Below the pieces are notes generated by a model. That model saw only the letters and a program-made list of their open reading frames with translations, did not search any database and was not told where the DNA came from. From Actinomycetes bacterium (lineage in GTDB: Bacteria > Actinomycetota > Acidimicrobiia > Acidimicrobiales > Microtrichaceae): 20,479 nt of DNA. A program made the position numbers and the translations under genes. The DNA is taken from assembly GCA_023434535.1 (NCBI GenBank), contig JAEYSR010000072.1, positions 1-20,479 on the forward strand, written 5' to 3'. Below, in pieces: positions 1-5,923 of this stretch; the first letter of the stretch is position 1, and each line of letters starts with the position of its first letter.

Positions 1-131
1 CCGTCGTCGAGGACCGCCTCGTGGTGGACCGTGCCCGTGGCGTACTCGGGGAGCTGGACGTCCAGCTGACCGGAGGCGTCCTCCCGGGTGGATTGCTGGT
101 CGGAGCGGCCGGACGGCGACACGAAGCCCAT
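1..131 (-). CDS. Partial unknown protein, N-terminal 43 codons
   Basis: An open frame starts at an ATG at 131 and runs off the left edge of the window. The N-terminus begins MGFVSPSGRS and is rich in Ser, Gln, Asp and Glu, with no signal peptide or membrane segment. Almost every codon ends in G or C (only CAA and GGT do not), as in the neighbouring real genes, which is the main evidence that it is coding. It lies just downstream of the LipB-LipA fusion on the same strand, beyond a strong hairpin, so it is probably a separate transcription unit. No clear Shine-Dalgarno sequence is visible. I do not recognise the family; too little is present to assign a role. Confidence 0.5.
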   Translation of the reverse strand, partial: MGFVSPSGRSDQQSTREDASGQLDVQLPEYATGTVHHEAVLDD

Positions 132-162
132 CGGGCCAGTCTGCCAGCCGGATCCCCGGCCC

Positions 163-206
163 CTGTTCCCGTGAGGTGACCCGATCGGGTCACCTCACGG
201 GAGCAG
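163..206 (-). terminator. 44-bp near-perfect hairpin after lipB-lipA
   Basis: Positions 168-201 are a perfect 34-bp palindrome. The pairing extends to 163-206 with a single G.U-type position (166/203). It begins 6 nt after the LipB-LipA stop codon (214-212). There is no T-run on either side, so this would be a U-less terminator of the kind common in high-GC actinobacteria. It lies only 32 nt upstream of the next start codon, so it could also be an operator or a 5'UTR hairpin. Confidence 0.6.
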
Positions 207-211
207 AGGGA

Positions 212-2002
212 TCAGTGGAGAACGGGGCTGGCGGCCTCGGCGGAGCTGCGGGCGTGGTAGCTCGACCGGGTGAACGGGCTGGACTCCACGTGGGCGAGCC
301 CCAGCGAACGCCCGACCTCGGCGAACCGCTCGAAGTCCTCCGGCGTCCACCAGTTGGCGACCGGGAGGTGGTGCGACGTCGGTCGCAGGTACTGCCCGAT
401 CGTCACGATGGACACGCCGACGGCGGCCATGTCGGCCAGCGTCGCCGCGATCTCGTCCGCCGTCTCGCCCAGCCCGACCACCAGACCCGACTTGGTGGTC
501 CGACCGGCGAGCGCCGAACGTCCGAGCAGCGCCAGCGAGCGGGCGTACCCGGCGGACGGCCGCACGGCCCGCTGGAGACGGGCGACCGTCTCCATGTTGT
601 GGTTGACCACGTCGGGCTCGGCGGCCAGGACGACGTCGAGGGCCTCGGCATCGCCCTTCAGGTCCGAGATCAGGACCTCCACGCGTGTGCCGGGGCGGCG
701 GTCGCGGATGGCACGCACCGTGGCGGCCACGTGGGCCGCTCCCCCGTCGGCGAGGTCGTCGCGAGCCACCATGGTGACGACGGCGTAGGACAGGTCCATG
801 CGGGCCACTGCCTCGGCCACGCGATCGGGCTCGTCGGCCTGCAGCGGCTCGGGGTGACGGGTGTCGACCAGGCAGAACCCGCAGGCCCTGGTGCAGCGCT
901 CGCCGCAGACCATGAACGTGGCGGTCCCGTCGGACCAGCACTCGCTCAGGTTGGGGCAGCCCGCCTCCTCGCAGACGGTGACGAGGCCGAGCTCGTGGAC
1001 CGTCCTCTTGACGCCGAGGACGTCGGAGCCGTGACGGACGGGCGCCCGCATCCAGTCGGGCTTGCGATCGGTCAGCGACACGGACTGCGAGACGCCGGCC
1101 TCGGCGAGCCGGCCGAGCAGGCGGACCGATGTGCCCCCGCCCGCCGCTGCGACCCGGTCCGATGCGGCGTCGCGGGGCGAACCCACGGCGGCGTTGGCTC
1201 CGGTCGTCCGCTCGCCCGGACCCAGCCCACGGCTGAACGGGGCGAGGTCCGCGTCGTCGGCCGCGGTCCCGGTCCGGGGAGCCCGCCACACGACGTCGGC
1301 CCGCTCCACGATCGAGGGAGAGCCCCGGCGAGCGGTCCACCGGGAGGCGAACGCCTCGGCGAACGCGTCGACCGCGTCCCGCATCGTCACGTCGAGGCCC
1401 TCGGCGGCGAGCGAGGTCACGCCGAACTCGGAGATGCCGCACGGCACGATGTGGTCGAAGAAGCCCATGTCGGGATCGACGTTGAGGGCGATCCCGTGCA
1501 GCGTCCGACCCCGCTCGACCCGGACGCCGATCTGGGCGACCTTGCGGGCGCCCGGCGTGTTCGGCTCGACCCACACCCCCGGGTAGCCGTTGTGGCGGCC
1601 GGCGTCGCTCAGGCCGAGCGCGCCGACGGCGTCGATCAGGACGTCCTCCAGCAGCCGCACGTAGTCCTTGACGAGCGGCAGCGCCCCACCGGCCGCCTCA
1701 CCGAGGTCGCGGTCCAAGGTCACGATCGGATAGGCCACGAGCTGTCCCGGCCCGTGCCAGGTGACGTCGCCGCCCCGGTCCACCGCGATCAGCTCGGCAC
1801 CGACCGCGTCGGGATCGACGAGGACGTGGTCGCTCTCGGCGTTGCGCCCGAGCGTGTAGGTGGGCGGGTGCTCGAGCAGCAGGAGGTGGTCGTCGAGCGA
1901 CGACGCGTCGGAGCCGGCGGGCCCGTCGTGGAGGGCGCGCTGGAGCGACCACGCCTCCCGGTAGGGCACGACCCCCAGCCAGCGGACCCGGAGCGAGCTC
2001 AT
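212..2002 (-). CDS. lipB-lipA: LipB-LipA fusion: octanoyltransferase + lipoyl synthase
   Basis: One uninterrupted 596-residue frame joins both steps of lipoate biosynthesis. Residues 1-235 are LipB (octanoyl-ACP:protein transferase). They contain RGGDVTWHGPGQL at 77-89, the conserved lysine K154 in RKVAQIGV and the catalytic cysteine C188 in IVPCGI. Residues 236-310 form an Ala/Gly/Asp/Arg-rich linker. Residues 311-596 are the radical-SAM enzyme LipA (sulfur insertion at C6 and C8). They contain KPDWM, the auxiliary-cluster cysteines C344, C349 and C355, the radical-SAM motif C370-x3-C374-x2-C377, RDDLADGGA, and C-terminal RSSYHA (579-584) carrying the serine ligand. LipB and LipA are normally separate proteins of roughly 230 and 300 residues. 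No stop codon or obvious internal start with a Shine-Dalgarno separates the halves. The gene follows the E2 gene by 20 nt, so the modifying enzyme is probably co-expressed with its substrate protein. Each domain is certain; that the fusion is native is very likely. Confidence 0.95.
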   Translation of the reverse strand: MSSLRVRWLGVVPYREAWSLQRALHDGPAGSDASSLDDHLLLLEHPPTYTLGRNAESDHVLVDPDAVGAELIAVDRGGDVTWHGPGQLVAYPIVTLDRDLGEAAGGALPLVKDYVRLLEDVLIDAVGALGLSDAGRHNGYPGVWVEPNTPGARKVAQIGVRVERGRTLHGIALNVDPDMGFFDHIVPCGISEFGVTSLAAEGLDVTMRDAVDAFAEAFASRWTARRGSPSIVERADVVWRAPRTGTAADDADLAPFSRGLGPGERTTGANAAVGSPRDAASDRVAAAGGGTSVRLLGRLAEAGVSQSVSLTDRKPDWMRAPVRHGSDVLGVKRTVHELGLVTVCEEAGCPNLSECWSDGTATFMVCGERCTRACGFCLVDTRHPEPLQADEPDRVAEAVARMDLSYAVVTMVARDDLADGGAAHVAATVRAIRDRRPGTRVEVLISDLKGDAEALDVVLAAEPDVVNHNMETVARLQRAVRPSAGYARSLALLGRSALAGRTTKSGLVVGLGETADEIAATLADMAAVGVSIVTIGQYLRPTSHHLPVANWWTPEDFERFAEVGRSLGLAHVESSPFTRSSYHARSSAEAASPVLH

Positions 2003-2022
2003 GTCCGACGTCGCGGCCGGGC

Positions 2023-3414
2023 TCAGCCGAGCTCGGCGGCCCAGTCCCGCGTCTCGATGATCTCCTTCAACCGAGCCATGAAGGCGGCGGCGTACGCGCC
2101 GTCGAACGCCCGGTGGTCCCAGCTCAGCGTGAGGTTGCCGACCGAGTGGATGCCGATCGTCTCGTTCCCGAACGAGTCGGTCACGACGACCGGCTTCCGG
2201 GACACGCCGTCGGTCGAGAGGATGGCCACCTGGGGCTGGTTGATGATCGGGATGACCATCGCGGTGCCGTAGCTGCCCGAGTTGGAGATGGTGAAGGTAC
2301 CGCCCGTCAGCTCGTCGGGGCCGAGCTGACGCGACCGGGCGCGGGCGGCGAGGTCGCTGATCTCACGGGCGATGGCCCGGAGGCGCCGCTCGTGGGCGTC
2401 GGAGATGACCGGCGCCAGCAGGCCCTCGTAGTCGAGGTCCACGGCGATGGCGAGGTGCACCTCGTTGTGCAGCACGAGCGACCCGTCGGCGACGGACGCG
2501 TTCATGTGCGGGAACTCGTGCAGCGCGTCGACGACGGCGCGGGACACGAACGGGAGGTAGGTGAGCGAGAAGCCCTCCTCCTCCTTGAACGCGTCCTTCT
2601 CGGCCCGGCGCACCCGGTCGACGGCCTCGAAGTCGACCTCGACCATGGTGATCGCGTGGGGCGAGGTGGCCTTGGACATCACCATGTGGTCGCCGGTGAC
2701 CTTGCGGATCTTGTTGAGCGGCTCGACGGTGTCGCCGCTGCCCGGACGCATCGGCACGCTCGCCGGCGGCGCCGGGGTGCTGCGGGGGGCCGGGGCCGCG
2801 GGCGCAGGTGCGGCCGACGGCGCCGCGGCCGGCGAGGTGGACGCGGCGCGGGAGTCGATGACGTCGAGGACGTCCTCGCGGGTGATCCGTCCGCCCACTC
2901 CCGTTCCGGTGATCGACGCGGGGTCGAGCCCGTTCTCGTCGATCAGGCGCCGGACCAGGGGCGACAGGAGGGCGCCGGAGCCGGACTCGGTCGACGCGGC
3001 CGGAGCCGGAGCGGGTGCGGGTGCCGGAGCCGGAGCCGGAGCGGGTGCCTCGGGCGCGGGGGCCGTGGCAGGGGCCTCGGGCGCAGGAGCCTCGGGGGCG
3101 GGGGCCGGAGCGGGTGCCTCGGCGGCCGGAGTGGGCGCCTCGGCGGCCGGCGCGGCCGCCTCGGCCGGTGCAGCACCGGAGCCGTCGCCCAGGACCGCGA
3201 GCACGGTGCCCACGTCGACGGTGTCGCCCTCGGGGACCCGGATCTCCGACAGCACCCCGCTCGCCGGGGCGGGCACCTCGGTGTCGACCTTGTCGGTGGA
3301 GACCTCGAAGAGAGGCTCGTCCTCGGTCACCGTCTCGCCGACGGCCTTGAACCACCGGGTGATCGTGCCCTCGGTGACGCTCTCTCCGAGCTGCGGCATC
3401 ACGATGTCGGCCAT
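2023..3414 (-). CDS. sucB: 2-oxoacid dehydrogenase E2 acyltransferase
   Basis: This 463-residue protein is the core of a 2-oxoglutarate or pyruvate dehydrogenase complex and transfers the acyl group from lipoamide to CoA. An N-terminal lipoyl domain (about 1-80) carries the lipoylated lysine K42 in STDKVDT. A long Ala/Pro/Glu linker follows, then a peripheral-subunit-binding domain (LLSPLVRRLIDE...GRITREDVLDV) and a CAT-like catalytic domain. That domain ends with HRAFDG, where H434 and D438 fit the HxxxDG active-site motif. I chose the ATG at 3414 because MADIVMPQLGES is the usual N-terminus and AAAGGA sits a few nt upstream. An in-frame start at 3438 is possible but less likely. The gene lies between lpd and lipB-lipA, an arrangement close to mycobacterial dlaT-lipB-lipA. 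E2 proteins of this type in actinobacteria may serve the pyruvate or the 2-oxoglutarate complex (sucB or dlaT); sequence alone does not decide. Confidence 0.92.
   Translation of the reverse strand: MADIVMPQLGESVTEGTITRWFKAVGETVTEDEPLFEVSTDKVDTEVPAPASGVLSEIRVPEGDTVDVGTVLAVLGDGSGAAPAEAAAPAAEAPTPAAEAPAPAPAPEAPAPEAPATAPAPEAPAPAPAPAPAPAPAPAASTESGSGALLSPLVRRLIDENGLDPASITGTGVGGRITREDVLDVIDSRAASTSPAAAPSAAPAPAAPAPRSTPAPPASVPMRPGSGDTVEPLNKIRKVTGDHMVMSKATSPHAITMVEVDFEAVDRVRRAEKDAFKEEEGFSLTYLPFVSRAVVDALHEFPHMNASVADGSLVLHNEVHLAIAVDLDYEGLLAPVISDAHERRLRAIAREISDLAARARSRQLGPDELTGGTFTISNSGSYGTAMVIPIINQPQVAILSTDGVSRKPVVVTDSFGNETIGIHSVGNLTLSWDHRAFDGAYAAAFMARLKEIIETRDWAAELG
2990..3175 (-). repeat. Ala/Pro-rich interdomain linker repeats of E2
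   Basis: This stretch encodes iterated Ala-Pro and Ala-Pro-Glu-Ala units between the lipoyl and subunit-binding domains. At DNA level it is a degenerate tandem repeat of GGAGCCGGAGC-type units. Such flexible linkers let the lipoyl arm swing between active sites. Copy number is likely to vary between strains by slippage, an inference from its repetitiveness. Confidence 0.7.
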
Positions 3415-3521
3415 GGCCGTTCCTTTCGACGCCGGCACCGGTGCCGGCCCTAGCGAACTGCGAACGCCCCGAGCCTACTTGTCTTCAACTTGTCTCTACA
3501 GCCGCTGTGCGCGGGGAACGG
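3415..3521 (-). promoter_or_regulatory. Promoter/5'UTR region of the E2 gene
   Basis: This 107-bp gap between lpd and the E2 gene holds, in minus-strand order, a direct repeat of AGACAAGT in two copies exactly 11 bp apart (3488-3495 and 3477-3484). Next is a TAGGCT box (3477-3472) that fits a TANNNT -10. Then comes an 18-bp perfect palindrome GCCGGCACCGGTGCCGGC (3431-3448), and finally the ribosome binding site AAAGGA. No good -35 was found. The E2 gene thus probably has its own promoter besides read-through from lpd, and the palindrome would form a hairpin in the leader. Confidence 0.5.
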
Positions 3522-4931
3522 TCACCCGTGCAGCGAGCGGCCGGTGAGCGCCAGCACGGACTCGCCGAACAGCTCGGTCAGCGACGGGTGGGGCTGGATG
3601 AACGCGGCGACCTCGTCGACCGTCGCCTCCCAGTTGACCGCCAGGTAGCCGCCCGACAGCTGCTCGGTGACCCACGGGCCCACCATGTGGACGCCGAGGA
3701 TCTTCCCGGCGGAGCCGTCGGCGTCCTTCTCGGCGATGATCTTCACGAGGCCGTCGGTCTGGCCGATGATCATCGCTCGGGAGTTCCCGCCGAAGCGGTG
3801 CTTGGAGGTCACGACGTCGATGCCAGCCTCCTTGGCGGCGGACTCCGACATCCCGGCGAAGGCGACCTCGGGCTGGCAGTAGATCGCCCACGGCACCTTG
3901 GAGTTGTCCACCGGGACCGCCTCCTCGCCGAGGATGTCCTTGATCACGCAGATCGCCTCGGCGAAGCCGACGTGCGCCAGCTGCGGCGTGGCGATGACGT
4001 CGCCGATGGCCCACACCGACGGCACGCCGGTGCGGTAGTGGTCGTCGACCTCGATGAAGCCGCGGTCCGACAGCTGCACGCCGGTGCTCTCGGCCAGCAG
4101 TCCCTCGGTGTACGGGGCGCGGCCGACGGAGACGACGACGAGGTCGGTCTCGATCGACTCCCCGTCACCGAAGCTGACGGTGGTGCCGCCGTCGCCGTTC
4201 GGGCTGTGGCCGGTCACGGCGACGCCGGCCTTGACGTCGATCCCCTTCTTCTTGAACGACTGCAGCACCACCCGGGTGACGTCCTCGTCGCAGCCGGGGA
4301 GGATCTTGGGCAGCGCCTCCAGGATCGTCACCGACGACCCGAGGTCCGCGAGCGTCGACGCGAACTCGCAGCCGATTGCGCCGCCGCCGATCACGACCGC
4401 CCGCTCCGGCACGCCGGAGATGTGGAAGAACTCGTCCGAGGTCACGACCGGGCCGTCGGGCTCGAAGCCCGGGATCACCCGAGGCACCGAGCCGGGCGCC
4501 AGGATCACGGCGTCGCCGGTCAGGGTGGCGGTCTCCGCGCCGTCCGCCCCGCCGACCACGGTGACGGTGCGGTCCGGTCCCAGCGTGGCGGTGCCGTCGA
4601 GGATCGTGACCTTGCGGTTCTTCAGGAGTCCCGTGACGCCGCCCGCCAGCTTGTCGATCACCGACTGCTTGCGCTCGAGCACGGTGGACCACTCGAGGCC
4701 GACCGGCTGCACCTCGACGCCGAAGTCGCCTGCATGGGCGACGGTCCGGACGATGGCGGCGGTCTCCAGGAGCTCCTTGGCCGGGATGCAGCCCCGGTGC
4801 AGGCACGTCCCGCCCATCTTGTCCTTCTCCACGATGGCGATGTCCAGCCCCGCGGATGCGCCGTAGAGGGCGGCGCCGTATCCGGCCGGTCCGCCGCCGA
4901 TGATCACCAGGTCGAAGTGCGTCTGCTCCAC
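3522..4931 (-). CDS. lpdA: Dihydrolipoamide dehydrogenase (E3)
   Basis: This 469-residue FAD flavoprotein reoxidises dihydrolipoamide of 2-oxoacid dehydrogenase complexes, passing electrons to NAD+. The FAD-binding GGGPAGYGA motif is at residues 12-20. The redox-active disulfide is C43-x4-C48 in GTCLHRGCIPAK. An NAD-binding GGGAIGCEFA is in the middle, the second FAD motif (VWAIGDV) follows, and the C-terminal PHPSLTE holds the His-Glu acid/base pair. Length is normal for the family. I place the start at the GTG at 4931, giving MEQTHFDLVIIGGG. A longer open frame reaches upstream but lacks family-like sequence. No Shine-Dalgarno is visible; a TAGTCT box lies exactly 7 nt upstream of the GTG, which suggests a leaderless mRNA. 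It is followed by the E2 gene, and together with lipB-lipA completes the lipoyl cycle. Confidence 0.93.
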   Translation of the reverse strand: MEQTHFDLVIIGGGPAGYGAALYGASAGLDIAIVEKDKMGGTCLHRGCIPAKELLETAAIVRTVAHAGDFGVEVQPVGLEWSTVLERKQSVIDKLAGGVTGLLKNRKVTILDGTATLGPDRTVTVVGGADGAETATLTGDAVILAPGSVPRVIPGFEPDGPVVTSDEFFHISGVPERAVVIGGGAIGCEFASTLADLGSSVTILEALPKILPGCDEDVTRVVLQSFKKKGIDVKAGVAVTGHSPNGDGGTTVSFGDGESIETDLVVVSVGRAPYTEGLLAESTGVQLSDRGFIEVDDHYRTGVPSVWAIGDVIATPQLAHVGFAEAICVIKDILGEEAVPVDNSKVPWAIYCQPEVAFAGMSESAAKEAGIDVVTSKHRFGGNSRAMIIGQTDGLVKIIAEKDADGSAGKILGVHMVGPWVTEQLSGGYLAVNWEATVDEVAAFIQPHPSLTELFGESVLALTGRSLHG

Positions 4932-4938
4932 GAGGCCG

Positions 4939-4944
4939 AGACTA
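4939..4944 (-). promoter_or_regulatory. Candidate -10 box (TAGTCT) of lpdA, leaderless
   Basis: On the minus strand TAGTCT (TANNNT) is followed by 7 nt and then the GTG start at 4931. Transcription would therefore begin at or next to the start codon. No convincing -35 was seen. Support comes from the same geometry at three other genes in this window. Confidence 0.4.
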
Positions 4945-4976
4945 CCGACGCGCACCCGGTCGGCCGAAAGCGCCCC

Positions 4977-4998
4977 GTCGCCGCCCACGTGCGGCGAC
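4977..4998 (-). terminator. Hairpin between the membrane peptide and lpdA
   Basis: A perfect inverted repeat with 8-bp arms (GTCGCCGC and GCGGCGAC) and a 6-nt loop lies 26 nt after the stop of the 29-residue ORF and before the lpdA promoter box. A GC-rich 14-bp palindrome at 5009-5022 adjoins it. There is no U-run. It may terminate or attenuate transcription between the two genes. Confidence 0.4.
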
Positions 4999-5023
4999 TC
5001 CGGCCGCCGGCCGGGCCCGGCCG

Positions 5024-5113
5024 TCAGATGATCTGGGCCGCCTGCACAGCGAACGCGACCAGCACCGCGAGCCCGCACAGCAGGGCCAGGATGATCAGCA
5101 TTCGGGTGCTCAC
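5024..5113 (-). CDS. 29-residue single-span membrane peptide
   Basis: A GTG start at 5113 opens a 29-codon frame that ends in TGA. The peptide begins STRML and continues with an uninterrupted hydrophobic run (IILALLCGLAVLVAFAV), ending QAAQII: one predicted transmembrane helix with a positively charged residue on the N-terminal side. Codons are GC-ended like real genes here. A TATCCT box sits exactly 7 nt upstream of the GTG, consistent with a leaderless transcript. The gene is divergent from the response regulator and upstream of lpdA. I know no function for it. Short membrane peptides can modulate nearby sensor kinases or membrane enzymes, but that is speculation. The alternative is a chance ORF. 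Confidence 0.5.
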   Translation of the reverse strand: MSTRMLIILALLCGLAVLVAFAVQAAQII

Positions 5114-5120
5114 GCCCGAG

Positions 5121-5126
5121 AGGATA
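5121..5126 (-). promoter_or_regulatory. Candidate -10 box (TATCCT) of the 29-residue ORF
   Basis: On the minus strand TATCCT is followed by seven bases and then the GTG at 5113. It matches the TANNNT consensus of actinobacterial housekeeping promoters. The -35 region is unremarkable. This is one of four similarly placed boxes in the window. Confidence 0.4.
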
Positions 5127-5166
5127 CGACGGCGACGTGGTCGGGCCGCGTCGAGCGACCTCCCAG

Positions 5167-5221
5167 GCTCTTGCCGGATCCTCACCCTGCTCTCGGACAG
5201 CTCTCAGGTTGCTCACCGACA
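5167..5221 (+). promoter_or_regulatory. 11-bp-periodic direct-repeat operator array
   Basis: Five consecutive 11-bp units start at 5167, 5178, 5189, 5200 and 5211. Four begin GCTC: GCTCTT, GCTCTC, GCTCTC and GCTCAC. The second unit is degenerate but keeps the CTC core. An 11-bp period puts each unit on the same DNA face, as in the direct-repeat boxes bound by OmpR/PhoB-family regulators. The array ends 9 nt before the start codon of an OmpR-family regulator, so autoregulation is the simplest reading. It also lies in the divergent region shared with the membrane peptide and lpdA. Confidence 0.6.
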
Positions 5222-5230
5222 CTGGCATCC

Positions 5231-5923
5231 ATGGGCAACCCCACGCTGCTGCTGGTCGACGACGAGGACAACCTGCGATCGATGTTGGAGGCCGCGCTGC
5301 GTCACTCGGGCTTCGACGTGCACCCGGCCGCCAACGGGCGGGAGGCGATCGAGGTCGCCACCGGCCTGCGACCCGACCTGATCGTGCTCGACGTCATGCT
5401 GCCGGACCTCGACGGGTTCGAGGTCTGCCGCCGGCTGCGCAACGACGGCGTGCGCACTCCCGTCGTCTTCCTGACCGCCAAGGACGGGACCGAGGACAAG
5501 GTCCGGGGCCTCACGCTGGGCGGCGACGACTACCTCGTCAAGCCGTTCAGCCTCGAGGAGCTGGTCGCCCGCATCAACGCCGTGCTGCGGCGGACGGGTG
5601 CCGTCGGCGCGGACACGAGCGTCCTGCGGTGCGGCGACCTGGTCCTCGACGACGACGCCCACCGCGTCACCCGGGACGGGGCGGAGGTGCAGCTCTCCCC
5701 GACCGAGTTCAACCTCCTCCGGTTCCTCATGCTCAACAGCGGGCGGGTCATGTCCAAGGCCCAGATCCTCGACCACGTCTGGGAGTTCGACTTCGGAGGT
5801 GACGGCGGGATCGTCGAGACCTACATCGGCTACCTGCGACGCAAGGTCGACGTGACAGAGCCGAAGATGATCCACACGATCCGGGGTGTGGGCTACACGC
5901 TGCGCGTCCCGGCCGACTCGTGA
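5231..5923 (+). CDS. OmpR-family response regulator
   Basis: This 230-residue two-component DNA-binding regulator has a receiver domain (about 1-120) and a winged-helix effector domain (about 130-228). The receiver has the acidic pocket D10/D11, the phosphoacceptor D54 in LIVLDVMLPD, T82 and K104 in YLVKPFS. The effector domain has the usual LSPTEFNLLRFL and a C-terminal IRGVGYTLR. The ATG at 5231 gives MGNPTLLLVDDE, the normal receiver N-terminus. The upstream in-frame TTG at 5171 would place the operator repeats inside the gene and is rejected. Its stop overlaps the kinase start by 4 nt (GTGA), so the pair is translationally coupled. It resembles the TrcR/MprA group, but I cannot assign the signal. 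Regulation is probably autogenous through the 11-bp repeats. Confidence 0.93.
   Translation: MGNPTLLLVDDEDNLRSMLEAALRHSGFDVHPAANGREAIEVATGLRPDLIVLDVMLPDLDGFEVCRRLRNDGVRTPVVFLTAKDGTEDKVRGLTLGGDDYLVKPFSLEELVARINAVLRRTGAVGADTSVLRCGDLVLDDDAHRVTRDGAEVQLSPTEFNLLRFLMLNSGRVMSKAQILDHVWEFDFGGDGGIVETYIGYLRRKVDVTEPKMIHTIRGVGYTLRVPADS

Noticed and set aside
176..2272. Plus-strand open frame of 698 codons
   Set aside because: It is the complement of the LipB-LipA frame, with no recognisable domains. It begins inside the hairpin.
5171..5230. Upstream TTG start for the response regulator
   Set aside because: It would add about 20 residues not seen in receiver domains and would place the 11-bp operator array inside the gene.
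3441..5381. Plus-strand open frame of 646 codons
   Set aside because: It is antisense to lpdA, then runs into the response regulator in the wrong frame.
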